64,000 nt of DNA from Flavobacteriales bacterium (GTDB lineage Bacteria; Bacteroidota; Bacteroidia; Flavobacteriales_F; PHOS-HE28). The position numbers and the translations under genes were made by a program. The DNA lies in assembly GCA_016788635.1 (NCBI GenBank), contig JAEUSU010000027.1, positions 124,001-188,000 of the forward strand. The letters run 5' to 3'. A model generated the notes under the pieces. It made no database searches. It was not told the origin of the DNA and was given only the letters and a program-made list of their open reading frames with translations. Positions 16,354 to 23,890 of this stretch are shown in pieces. Within the stretch, counting starts at the first letter, position 1. Each line of letters opens with the position of its first letter.

Positions 16354-17840
16354 GCCTTGACAGGTTTGCGGATATTCTCCTTCTCGATCAGGTCGGCCAC
16401 CACCTGCCCGCTGATGATGGCCGGCGGCACGCCGGGGCCGGGCACGGTGAGCTGGCCGGTGTAGTAGAGCCCCTGCACTTTGCGGCTCTTCATGCTGGGG
16501 CGTAGTGGGCCGGTTTGCAGGATGGTGTTGGCCATGCCGTAGGCGTTGCCGCGGAAGGCGTTGTAATCGGCCTGCAGGTCGTTGATGCTGTAGCTGCGCT
16601 TCAGCAACACGTGTGGGCGCGGGTCGAAACCGAGGTGCTTACCCAAGCGCTCCATAACGACGTTGTAGTAGTGCTCGCGCGTCGCATCACGATCATCCAG
16701 GCCAGGCGCTATGGGGATCAGGATCACCATATTCTCCTTGCCCTCGGGCGCCACGGAAGGATCTGTCTTGCTGGCGCAGCTGGTATAGAAGAGTGGCTTG
16801 CTGGGCCACACGGGGTTGTCATAGATCTCGGCGCTGTGCCGGTCCAGCGACTCGTCGAAGAAGAGCGTGTGGTGCTCCAGATCGGGCAGGCGGCGGTCGA
16901 AGCCGAGGTAGAACAGCAGCCCGCTGGGCGCCATGGTGCGCTTGTTCCAGTAGTCCCTGCTGTAGCCGCGCTGGCCTTCGGGCAGCAGCTCCTGGTCCAC
17001 ATGGTGGTAGTCCGCGCCGGCCACCACGATGTCCGCCTTCAACACGCCCTCGCCCGTCTCCACGCCCACGGCCTTGCCGTGCTCCACCACGATACGTTCC
17101 ACGGGCGTACCGCAGCGGATGGCTGCGCCCTGCTTCTCGGCCACGCGAACGAAGGCCTCCACCACCTTGCCCATGCCGCCCATGGGGTACCAGGTGCCGA
17201 GCTCCATGTCGGCATAGTTCATCAGGCTGTAAAGCGCGGGGGTGTTCTGCGGCGAGGCGCCCAGGAAGAGCACCGGGAACTCCATCAGCAGCCGCAGCTT
17301 CTCGTCGTTGAAATGCGCTTGGACATGCTTGCGCAGGCTGCGGAACACCTTCGTCTTCAAGAGGCCGCCAATGAGGCCCGGGTGCATGTACTCACCCCAG
17401 CTCAGCGAGGGGCGGTACACCAGTTCGCCCATGCCGAGCTCGTACTTCAGCTTGGCTTCGGCCAGGAAGCGGTCCAGTTGTGCACCGGCGCCTTTCTCCC
17501 TGCTGTCGAAGAAGGCGCGCAGAGCGAAGGGGTCGGAGGGGATGGTCCACTTGTCCCCAGGGCCAAAGACCACGCTGTACGAGGGGTCGAGCCGCACGAG
17601 GTCATAGTGGTCCTGCACGCGCTCGCCGAAGTCGGCAAAGAAGCGCTCGAAAACCTCGGGCATCCAATAGAAACTGGGTCCCATGTCGAATGTGAAGCCT
17701 TTTTCGCTCCACGTACGGGCGCGGCCGCCCGGCTGGGTGTTCTTCTCGAGCACGGTCACGCGGAAGCCCTTCCGCGCCAGGCCGGCGGCGGCGGCAAGAC
17801 CGGCGAAGCCCGAGCCGATGACGATCGCGATAGGTTTCAA
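16350..17840 (-). CDS. crtI: Phytoene desaturase (CrtI-type)
   Basis: 496 residues. An FAD-dependent desaturase that takes phytoene to lycopene. The dinucleotide-binding start is AIVIGSGFAGLAAAAGLARK followed by VTVLEKNTQPGGRARTW, and the C-terminal signature reads GLYYTGQLTVPGPGVPPAI plus ISGQVVADLI. Further family segments include FDMGPSFYWMPEVFERFFAD and PVLFLGASPQNTPALYSLM. Complete length. It overlaps both the sigma factor gene upstream and crtB downstream by four bases, so the three are translationally coupled. Confidence 0.96.
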   Translation of the reverse strand: MKPIAIVIGSGFAGLAAAAGLARKGFRVTVLEKNTQPGGRARTWSEKGFTFDMGPSFYWMPEVFERFFADFGERVQDHYDLVRLDPSYSVVFGPGDKWTIPSDPFALRAFFDSREKGAGAQLDRFLAEAKLKYELGMGELVYRPSLSWGEYMHPGLIGGLLKTKVFRSLRKHVQAHFNDEKLRLLMEFPVLFLGASPQNTPALYSLMNYADMELGTWYPMGGMGKVVEAFVRVAEKQGAAIRCGTPVERIVVEHGKAVGVETGEGVLKADIVVAGADYHHVDQELLPEGQRGYSRDYWNKRTMAPSGLLFYLGFDRRLPDLEHHTLFFDESLDRHSAEIYDNPVWPSKPLFYTSCASKTDPSVAPEGKENMVILIPIAPGLDDRDATREHYYNVVMERLGKHLGFDPRPHVLLKRSYSINDLQADYNAFRGNAYGMANTILQTGPLRPSMKSRKVQGLYYTGQLTVPGPGVPPAIISGQVVADLIEKENIRKPVKA

Positions 17841-18346
17841 GCGGGAACGTTCTTATCCGTGAGCATCTCCTTCAGCAGATGGCGTGCTTGGTGGATCCGG
17901 CTTTTTACGGTACCGATCGGTATACCGAGGCGTTCACTGATCTCGTGGTATTTGTATCCCTCATGGTGCATGGTGAAGGGGTCACGGAAGGTAGGGCTCA
18001 GGCTGTCTAAACCGCGTTCGATCTCGGCTAGTTTCACGCTGGCCTCAGCGCTTTGAGGGGCGCGGGTCGTGCGCGCTTCTTGCCCATCATGTTCGAGACG
18101 CTCCATGAATGAGCGGGCGCGTTTGATCCGACGATGACCATTGATGAAGGAGTTCTTCACGATGGTGTACAGCCAAGCTTTGAGGTTCGTGTTCACCTGG
18201 AACTTGTCACGATTTGTAAAAGCTTTTAGCAAGCTTTCTTGAACAAGATCATGGGCATCATCCCGGTCCCGGGTCAGGCTCAGTGCGAAGTAGAACAGCT
18301 GATGCCGCATCCCAATGACGTGTTGGTTGAATTCGAGGGTGGACAT
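17837..18346 (-). CDS. ECF-type RNA polymerase sigma factor heading the carotenoid operon
   Basis: 169 residues. Region 2 is visible as YFALSLTRDRDDAHDLVQES and LKAWLYTIVKNSFINGHRR, and region 4 as HEGYKYHEISERLGIPIGTV with the helix-turn-helix ending KSRIHQARHLL. No anti-sigma gene lies next to it. Sigma genes directly ahead of crtI are frequent in Flavobacteriia, and in Myxococcus the ECF factor CarQ governs light-induced carotenogenesis; a light or singlet-oxygen role here is inference. A candidate promoter (TTG-N19-TAATTTTG) and an inverted repeat lie upstream. Confidence 0.92.
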   Translation of the reverse strand: MSTLEFNQHVIGMRHQLFYFALSLTRDRDDAHDLVQESLLKAFTNRDKFQVNTNLKAWLYTIVKNSFINGHRRIKRARSFMERLEHDGQEARTTRAPQSAEASVKLAEIERGLDSLSPTFRDPFTMHHEGYKYHEISERLGIPIGTVKSRIHQARHLLKEMLTDKNVPA

Positions 18347-18377
18347 GAGTGTTTAAAAAATGAGGTTAAAGATGGAA

Positions 18378-18407
18378 CAAAATTATGAGCGGGACTAGAA
18401 CTTGCAA
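18378..18407 (-). promoter_or_regulatory. Promoter of the sigma-crt-phr operon
   Basis: On the minus strand a TTG (18407-18405) is followed after 19 bases by TAATTTTG (18385-18378), a full match to the Bacteroidota -33/-7 pattern TTG-N17-19-TAnnTTTG. The start codon of the sigma gene is 31 bases downstream. The inverted repeat at 18413-18444 abuts the -33 element. Confidence 0.55.
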
Positions 18408-18412
18408 GCATG

Positions 18413-18444
18413 TTGTCTAAAAAAGTGCTGATAAGGCTAAACAA
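18413..18444. promoter_or_regulatory. Inverted repeat TTGTCTA-N18-TAAACAA, operator candidate
   Basis: Arms TTGTCTA (18413-18419) and TAAACAA (18438-18444) are complementary at 6 of 7 positions around an 18-base spacer, immediately upstream of the candidate -33 element of the carotenoid operon. That is the place for an activator, or a repressor that blocks polymerase. No regulator gene other than the sigma factor is present nearby. The 18445-18620 remainder of the spacer shows no convincing gene. Confidence 0.4.
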
Positions 18445-18624
18445 AATGATCTAATCAACTATTTATCAGGCACTTCGACCGTGAAAGGCCGAACGAGAAA
18501 TGCTCCTGGTCATGTGGAAGTCCTGGCTTAGTCGGACGAATACGATGAATTCTAGATCAGGACAAGTGACCTCTCAGGCCGCGTCAGGACGCTCTGAGCC
18601 TGCGACTTCAGAGGTTCCGCAAAC

Positions 18625-18647
18625 GAAAAAGCCCCCGTGCGGGGGCT
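18625..18647 (-). terminator. Rho-independent terminator after the tRNA-Val pair
   Basis: A GC stem AGCCCCC/GGGGGCT with loop GTGC (18630-18647), followed in the minus direction by a T-run (plus-strand GAAAAA at 18625-18630). It lies about 35 bases beyond the 3' end of the first tRNA-Val and would end its transcript. Confidence 0.8.
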
Positions 18648-18681
18648 CTTACTGCCTTTGCCATTGCAATGGCTGCCGACG

Positions 18682-18756
18682 TGGGACGTACTGGATTCGA
18701 ACCAGTGACCTCATGCGTGTGAAGCATGCGCTCTGAACCAGCTGAGCTAACGTCCC
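18682..18756 (-). tRNA. tRNA-Val (anticodon CAC)
   Basis: 75 bases including the discriminator A; CCA is not encoded. Acceptor GGGACGT pairs with ACGTCCC. D-arm GCTC/GAGC, anticodon stem CATGC/GCATG with loop TTCACAC giving CAC (reads GUG), and T-arm ACTGG/CCAGT with loop TTCGAAT are all perfect. It has its own TATTTTCG element 11 bases upstream. Confidence 0.95.
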
Positions 18757-18766
18757 GAAAGGGGCG

Positions 18767-18774
18767 CGAAAATA
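18767..18774 (-). promoter_or_regulatory. -7-like element TATTTTCG of tRNA-Val(CAC)
   Basis: Minus-strand TATTTTCG, a one-base variant of TAnnTTTG, 11 bases before the 5' end of the tRNA. The same octamer recurs before porU, recG and the YhhN gene. Confidence 0.45.
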
Positions 18775-18802
18775 GAAAAGAACAGCGCCGTTTGGACCTG
18801 GG

Positions 18803-18877
18803 TGGAAGCAGCCGGATTCGAACCAGCGACCCTCTGCTTGTAAGGCAGATGCTCTGAACCAGCTGAGCTATGCTTCC
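18803..18877 (-). tRNA. tRNA-Val (anticodon TAC)
   Basis: 75 bases with discriminator A and no encoded CCA. Acceptor GGAAGCA/TGCTTCC, D-arm GCTC/GAGC, anticodon stem TCTGC/GCAGA with loop CTTACAA giving TAC (reads GUA and, by wobble, other GUN codons), and T-loop TTCGAAT. Lies 46 bases upstream of the CAC isoacceptor in the same orientation. Confidence 0.95.
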
Positions 18878-18893
18878 AAAAAAGAACGGGCGG

Positions 18894-18901
18894 CGAAGAT
18901 A
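18894..18901 (-). promoter_or_regulatory. -7-like element TATCTTCG of tRNA-Val(TAC)
   Basis: Minus-strand TATCTTCG, a variant of TAnnTTTG, 16 bases before the tRNA 5' end and just after the folC stop. Confidence 0.4.
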
Positions 18902-18911
18902 GCCCTTTCTC

Positions 18912-20129
18912 TTACAGCACTTCAGCAACCACGAACACGCTGCCGGTGACCAGGACCAGGTCCACCGGCTGTGCCGCGTTGCGCGCGGCTGAGAAGGCTG
19001 CACCAACGGACCCAAAGGCTTCACCAAGCAGGCCATGGACCAGTGCCAGGTCGCGAAGCTTGGTGGCCTCCAACCCTCTGGGTATATCTGCCTTGCAGAA
19101 GTAGTAGGTGGCATGCTTCGGCAATATGGCCAGTACCCGGTCTATGTCCTTATCGGCCGCCATGCCCAGTATCACATGAAGGTGATCATGCGGGGTGGTC
19201 TTTAACAGGTCCAACACAGTGCGCATGCCATCTATGTTGTGCGCCACGTCCGCGATGGTCAAAGGCTGGCGGTGCAGCACCTCCCAACGTCCGCGCAGTC
19301 CTGTATTGGCTACCACACGTTCGAAACCGTGTGCGATCGCAGCGTCAGGCAGGCTCCAGCCTCGAGCACGCATTGCTTCGAACGCGGCATGGGCAGTGCG
19401 GGCATTCTCCTCTTGATGCGCACCGGCCAATGCGGATGGGAAGTTGGGGGGCGCCTGATGGTCCACAAAGGTGATGGGTGCCTGTGCGGTGGAGGCCGCT
19501 GCTGTAAAAACTTCAGCCACCGCGCCTTCGGCACGGCCCACAATAACGGGTACACCGGGCTTGATGATCCCCGCCTTTTCGCGGGCAATGGCCTCCAGCG
19601 AATGGCCGAGTAGGTCCATATGGTCCCAGCCGATGTTGGTGATGACGCTCACCTCGGGGAAGATCACGTTGGTGCTGTCCAATCGCCCGCCAAGGCCGGT
19701 CTCTATTACAGCGATATCCACCTGCTGCTGCTTGAACCACCAGAGCGCCAAACCGACGCCCCATTCGAAGAACGAGGGTCCGATGCCCTCGAATTGCTCG
19801 CGGTGTATTTCAACGAATTGGGTCACAAGCTCCTCCCCGATGACCATTCCATTGATCCTGAACCGCTCTCGAAAGTCCTTCAGGTGTGGTGAGGTATGCA
19901 GGCCCACCCTATACCCGGCCTCCTGAAGCGCACTTGCGATCAGGTGGCAGGTGCTGCCCTTGCCATTGGTCCCCGCCACATGTACGCACCGCAGGTCCCG
20001 TTCGGGATGCCCCAATGCATCCATAAGGGCCCATGTGTTGGACAGGTCGGCTTTATAGGCTGCCGGCCCGATGCGGTGGTACATGGGAAGCTGGGCGTAG
20101 AGATACGCCAGCGTCTCCGCATAGGTCAT
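18912..20129 (-). CDS. folC: Bifunctional folylpolyglutamate/dihydrofolate synthase
   Basis: 405 residues from the ATG at 20129 (MTYAETLAYLYAQLP). The Mur-ligase-like ATP site is HVAGTNGKGSTCHLIASAL; LHTSPHLKDFRERFRING and ETGLGGRLDSTNVI are FolC signatures. It adds glutamate to dihydropteroate and folates. The C-terminal domain carries VAHNIDGMRTVLDLL. The longer in-frame reading begins before the conserved start and runs toward the TonB-like gene stop, so I prefer 20129. Downstream of the exbB-exbD-exbD-tonB set, 65 bases after it. Confidence 0.94.
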   Translation of the reverse strand: MTYAETLAYLYAQLPMYHRIGPAAYKADLSNTWALMDALGHPERDLRCVHVAGTNGKGSTCHLIASALQEAGYRVGLHTSPHLKDFRERFRINGMVIGEELVTQFVEIHREQFEGIGPSFFEWGVGLALWWFKQQQVDIAVIETGLGGRLDSTNVIFPEVSVITNIGWDHMDLLGHSLEAIAREKAGIIKPGVPVIVGRAEGAVAEVFTAAASTAQAPITFVDHQAPPNFPSALAGAHQEENARTAHAAFEAMRARGWSLPDAAIAHGFERVVANTGLRGRWEVLHRQPLTIADVAHNIDGMRTVLDLLKTTPHDHLHVILGMAADKDIDRVLAILPKHATYYFCKADIPRGLEATKLRDLALVHGLLGEAFGSVGAAFSAARNAAQPVDLVLVTGSVFVVAEVL

Positions 20130-20194
20130 GTGTGCGAAGTTCGTTGGGATCGATCTGCAAGACCACGGCAGGTCCGACAAGTGCAGCTCGTGCG

Positions 20195-20980
20195 CTACTC
20201 AAGGATGAACACGAAGGCCATTTCGCCCTTTTGTTCGCCACCCCCGGGCTTGGCGCTAAAGGTGCACTGCATGGCGGCCTTGCGGGCGATGTTGTACAGG
20301 GTCTGGCTGGTGGTGGTGCTTTTGTCCAAGTTCTGCGTCACGCGAATGACCTTTCCACCTGCGTCCACGAAGATGTTCAGCACCACCTTGCCAGCCTCAC
20401 TGGGTTTGTCGCTGATCGCAGGGCCATTCACCAAGCCACGCCCACCCAGTGAAATGCTCCAGCCATCCCCTTTGTATACACCTATACCGTCCGGCACACC
20501 ATCCGGCACGCCTTGGTTGCCTGGTTTGTCACTTGGGCCTTCACCTCCACTTCCACCACCCTTGTTCCATGCGTTAAGTGCCTCGGAAAGTCCTTTGCTG
20601 ATGGTGGGTTCCTTGGGTTTCTCAGGTTCCTTCTTGTCAGCGGGTTTGTCCGTTGGCTTCTTCGGCTTCTTGTCCGGCTTTTTCACCTCCACTTCGCTAC
20701 GGTCGTCCACGGCCACCTCTTCGGGTTGTTGATCGCTTTGCTCACTAACAGGTGGGGCAGCCTGTGTGTTGTCCGGTGAGGGGTCCGGCGTTTCCACTTC
20801 GCCACTACCTGTAAGGCTGGTGCCGAAGTCGGCCATCGCCACCTCGAGCATTTGCTCCTCTGGCCGGGGAAAGGGCTCCTTCAGACCGAAATAGAGGAAA
20901 AGCAGTGTGAGCAGGAGGTGCACCAGAATGGTGCCTGCAAGCCCAGAGCGGCGGTCGCGGTCGTGGTAAGCAGCGGTCAT
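20195..20980 (-). CDS. TonB-like energy transducer
   Basis: 261 residues from the ATG at 20980, which overlaps the exbD stop by four bases. A short cytoplasmic start (MTAAYHDRDRRSGL) is followed by one transmembrane helix (about 14-32), then a long periplasmic Pro/Glu/Lys-rich linker with repeated KKPxxKP-type segments, a Gly-rich spacer, and a C-terminal domain (GKVVLNIFVDAGGKVIRVTQ) resembling TonB C-termini. It should couple ExbB/ExbD proton flow to outer-membrane receptors or to envelope functions as TolA does; the call between TonB and TolA roles is open. Confidence 0.82.
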   Translation of the reverse strand: MTAAYHDRDRRSGLAGTILVHLLLTLLFLYFGLKEPFPRPEEQMLEVAMADFGTSLTGSGEVETPDPSPDNTQAAPPVSEQSDQQPEEVAVDDRSEVEVKKPDKKPKKPTDKPADKKEPEKPKEPTISKGLSEALNAWNKGGGSGGEGPSDKPGNQGVPDGVPDGIGVYKGDGWSISLGGRGLVNGPAISDKPSEAGKVVLNIFVDAGGKVIRVTQNLDKSTTTSQTLYNIARKAAMQCTFSAKPGGGEQKGEMAFVFILE

Positions 20981-21375
20981 GGAGTAAGAGAGGCAAGCAC
21001 GATCCTCCACTTGTTGCGTTTGGCCAGGTCGAGCACCGTGACCATTAGACCGGTAGGCGTGGAGTTGGCCACGCGCAGGATGATGGCGTCCTGTGCGGTA
21101 TGCTTGGCCATCTCGGCGGTCAGCGCCTCCTCCAAACGGGCTTCGGCCACAGGGGTATTGTTCAACAGGATACGGTTGTCGGCATCGATGCGCACAGCCA
21201 CTTTCGGAGGCTCCTTGGGCGTGGTGCGCGAGGCCTTGGGCAGGTCCACGGGCAAGGCGAAGGGGCTGACCATGGTGCTGACGATGACGAAGAAGATGAG
21301 CAGCAGGAACACAAGGTCGCTCATGCTGCTGAGGCTGAATCCCGGTTCCACCTTGTTGGATGCGCGCAGAGCCAT
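20977..21375 (-). CDS. exbD: ExbD/TolR biopolymer transport protein (copy 2)
   Basis: 132 residues with one N-terminal helix. FSLSSMSDLVFLLLIFFVIVST carries the proton-carrying Asp of the family, followed by MVSPFALPVDLPKA and a small periplasmic domain. It is a close paralogue of the next gene (same length, same N-terminal pattern) and lies 7 bases after it, with the TonB-like gene overlapping its stop. Two ExbD subunits may form a mixed dimer inside the ExbB pentamer. Confidence 0.93.
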   Translation of the reverse strand: MALRASNKVEPGFSLSSMSDLVFLLLIFFVIVSTMVSPFALPVDLPKASRTTPKEPPKVAVRIDADNRILLNNTPVAEARLEEALTAEMAKHTAQDAIILRVANSTPTGLMVTVLDLAKRNKWRIVLASLTP

Positions 21376-21382
21376 GATGTCT

Positions 21383-21781
21383 TCAATTGGGTCGTGTGGC
21401 CATGATCACCTTCCACTGGTTGCGCTTGGCGATCTCCAGCACGCCCACGGTGATGCCCGCCGGCACGGTCTGGTCCACGTGCAGCACGATCGCGATATCC
21501 CCACTGCGCTTTGCCATTTCATCCTTCAGTACAGCTTCGAGTTCCAGGGGTTCATCCAGCTTGCGGTTATTCACGCTAAAGTGGCGGTCCGCATCAATGC
21601 GCACACCCACCTGCGGCTTCTCTTTGGTCCGGTTGGCACTGATGGGCAGGTCCACAGGCAACGAACTGGGGCTGACCATGGTGCTGATGATCACAAAGAA
21701 GATGAGCAGCAGGAAGACCAGGTCGGTCATGCTGCTCAGATTGAAGCTGGCGTTGATCTTATTGCTGCTGCGCAGGGCCAT
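21383..21781 (-). CDS. exbD: ExbD/TolR biopolymer transport protein (copy 1)
   Basis: 132 residues from the ATG at 21781 (MALRSSNKINASF); an ATG two codons earlier is possible. The signature NLSSMTDLVFLLLIFFVIIST places the conserved Asp in the single membrane helix. It follows exbB after 7 bases. The C-terminal half differs clearly from copy 2, with NNRKLDEPLELEAVLKDEMA in the periplasmic part. Confidence 0.93.
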   Translation of the reverse strand: MALRSSNKINASFNLSSMTDLVFLLLIFFVIISTMVSPSSLPVDLPISANRTKEKPQVGVRIDADRHFSVNNRKLDEPLELEAVLKDEMAKRSGDIAIVLHVDQTVPAGITVGVLEIAKRNQWKVIMATRPN

Positions 21782-21788
21782 CAGCACA

Positions 21789-22511
21789 TCACTTGGCAGG
21801 TTGTTCCAGCAGGTCCATGAACTCGATGGTGCGGGCCTCCATCTTCTGCACCACCTTCTGCACCCGTGCCACCAGTGTGTTGTAGGCCACGTACGCGATG
21901 ATGCCGATGATGAGACCGGCTACGGTGGTGACCATGGCCTGCATCATGCCGCCGCTGAGCTCGCTCAGTTCAACGCCCGCCCCGCTGATCTCCATGGTAT
22001 GGAAGGTGACGATCATACCGATGACAGTACCAAGGAAACCCAGCATGGGCGCGGCACCCGCGATGGTGGCCAGGAAGGCCAGCCCTTTCTCCAGGCTGTA
22101 GACCTCCAGGCGCCCCGCGTTCTCAATGCTCACCTCTATGTCCTTCAAGGGCTTGCCGATCCGGCTGATGCCCTTTTCCAGCATGCGGGCGACGGGAGAA
22201 GCGGTGGTGACACACAGGTTGCGCGCGCTATCCAGCTTGCCTTCGCCGATGTAGTCGCGGATCTTGTTCATGAAGTCACCTTCTTCGCGTAGGGCGCGCC
22301 TTATGGCCAGGGAGCGCTCGATGATGATGTAGACCGCGATGAGGCTCATGAGGCCCAAAGGAGCCATGATGTACCACCCGCCGTACTGGATGAGTTGCCA
22401 GATGGTAAGGGTGGTCTCTGTGGGCAGTGTAGTGGCGGCCGGTTGCTGCTCCAGGAGCTGCCTGGCGGCATCGGGGGTCTGCTGGATCTGTGCGATCAGG
22501 TGGCTGAGCAT
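21789..22511 (-). CDS. exbB: MotA/TolQ/ExbB proton channel protein
   Basis: 240 residues. Three transmembrane helices: about 45-66 (GGWYIMAPLGLMSLIAVYII), 135-160 with the conserved AGAAPMLGFLGTVIGMI, and 180-205 (MMQAMVTTVAGLIIGIIAYV). This is the ExbB/TolQ topology and signature. It forms the pentameric proton channel with ExbD in the inner membrane and powers the TonB-like protein encoded two genes later. First gene of the exbB-exbD-exbD-tonB-folC series. Confidence 0.94.
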   Translation of the reverse strand: MLSHLIAQIQQTPDAARQLLEQQPAATTLPTETTLTIWQLIQYGGWYIMAPLGLMSLIAVYIIIERSLAIRRALREEGDFMNKIRDYIGEGKLDSARNLCVTTASPVARMLEKGISRIGKPLKDIEVSIENAGRLEVYSLEKGLAFLATIAGAAPMLGFLGTVIGMIVTFHTMEISGAGVELSELSGGMMQAMVTTVAGLIIGIIAYVAYNTLVARVQKVVQKMEARTIEFMDLLEQPAK

Positions 22512-22559
22512 GGATGGTGGTCTGTTCGGTGTAACGGGGTCGTGCCTCTGGAAATTTCC

Positions 22560-23825
22560 TCAGGTGAGTTGTTGCAGGGCGATCTCGAAGGCGGTGCGGG
22601 TCAGATGGGTGCGGGTGGAATGACGTGCATGGGTGCGCTCCAGTGCCTGCCCGATGGTATGGCTTACATCATCGAAGATGGCCTGATCACTGAGCGCATT
22701 GCCGGGTTGCATGCAATAGGCGAACACCCTGGCCATGCCACAGTTGGCGATGAAGTCCGGGATCACGCTCACGTGCTCATCGGCATGCCGTGCGATGGGC
22801 CCGTAGAAGATCTCCGGATCGGCGAAGGGCACGTTGGCGCCGCTGCTGATCACTTCGAGCCCTCCTGCTGCCATACGATCCACCTGTTCGCGCGTCACCA
22901 GCCGGCTGGCGGCGCAGGGCAGGAATACCTCGGCGCCCACATCCCAGATGCGGGCGTTCACCTCTTCGAAGGGGAGCATGTCCTGCATGCGCAGGGCATT
23001 GCCGGCCTTGTCCATGAATAGCTTACCCACCTCATCAGCCCCCAACCCTTCTGCCCGCAGGGTACCCCCATGCCGGTCGATGATGCCTACGATGCGTGCA
23101 CCTTGTCGGGCCAGGTAAAGTCCGGCGGCGGCGGCAACGTTGCCCCAACCTTGTACGATGACACGCTTGCCTTTCAGATCGCCACCGTATACCCGGTAAA
23201 AGTGGCGCACGCTTTCGGCCACACCCCATCCGGTTATCATGTCGGCCACGGCATACCGGCCTTTTTCCGGGACATATGTGAGGTCATCCACGATCTTGCT
23301 CACGCCTTCACGCAACTGTTGGATGGCTTGCAACTTGACCTCTTCCTGTGAGCCGATGTGCCCATTCACCACACCCTCCTGCGGATGGCGCAGACCGTAC
23401 CGTTCGGTGATGGGGATCACATCGTGCAGCTCGTCCACGTTCAGATCGCCACCTGTGCCATAATACGTTTTGAGCAGGGGCATCACGGCCTTGTACCAGC
23501 GGTCCAGCACGGCGTTCTTGCGCGGGTCGGTGGGGTCGAAGTCGATGCCGCTCTTTGCCCCGCCAATGGGTGGGCCGCACACGCTGAACTTCACCTCCAT
23601 GGTCTTGGCAAGGCTCTCCACCTCGCGGCGATCGAGGCCTTTGCGCATGCGGGTACCACCTCCAGCCGCACCACCGCGCAAGCTGTTGATCACCACCCAG
23701 CCGCGCGCACCAGTGGGGGAGTCGTTCCACTCAAATACGATCTCGGGTGCGCGTTCCTCAAAGGCACGCAGTGCATCCAGGACCGAGGCGGGGGAGGGCG
23801 AAATGTTGGTCACGGGGTCAGGCAT
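22560..23825 (-). CDS. Glu/Leu/Phe/Val dehydrogenase
   Basis: 421 residues. An NAD(P)-dependent amino acid dehydrogenase, interconverting glutamate (or a branched/aromatic amino acid) and the 2-oxo acid. The catalytic Lys is in KFSVCGPPIGGAKSGIDFDP, the substrate Gly loop is GGAAGGGTRM, and the coenzyme domain begins GKRVIVQGWGNVAAAAGLYL. GDLNVDELHDVIPITERYGL matches the Glu/Leu/Phe/Val superfamily. Glutamate specificity (GdhA) is the likeliest reading but not proven. Stands alone, with no operon partner at either side. Confidence 0.9.
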   Translation of the reverse strand: MPDPVTNISPSPASVLDALRAFEERAPEIVFEWNDSPTGARGWVVINSLRGGAAGGGTRMRKGLDRREVESLAKTMEVKFSVCGPPIGGAKSGIDFDPTDPRKNAVLDRWYKAVMPLLKTYYGTGGDLNVDELHDVIPITERYGLRHPQEGVVNGHIGSQEEVKLQAIQQLREGVSKIVDDLTYVPEKGRYAVADMITGWGVAESVRHFYRVYGGDLKGKRVIVQGWGNVAAAAGLYLARQGARIVGIIDRHGGTLRAEGLGADEVGKLFMDKAGNALRMQDMLPFEEVNARIWDVGAEVFLPCAASRLVTREQVDRMAAGGLEVISSGANVPFADPEIFYGPIARHADEHVSVIPDFIANCGMARVFAYCMQPGNALSDQAIFDDVSHTIGQALERTHARHSTRTHLTRTAFEIALQQLT

Positions 23826-23890
23826 ACAAAGGAATCGTTAGGTGAAGCGAGGAATGGGGAGAAGCGCATGGCGTTACAAGCGTGCGCATG

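Noticed and set aside
18500-18736. Plus-strand frame between the sigma gene and the tRNAs
   Set aside because: Crosses the terminator and the tRNA-Val gene on the opposite strand; no family resemblance.
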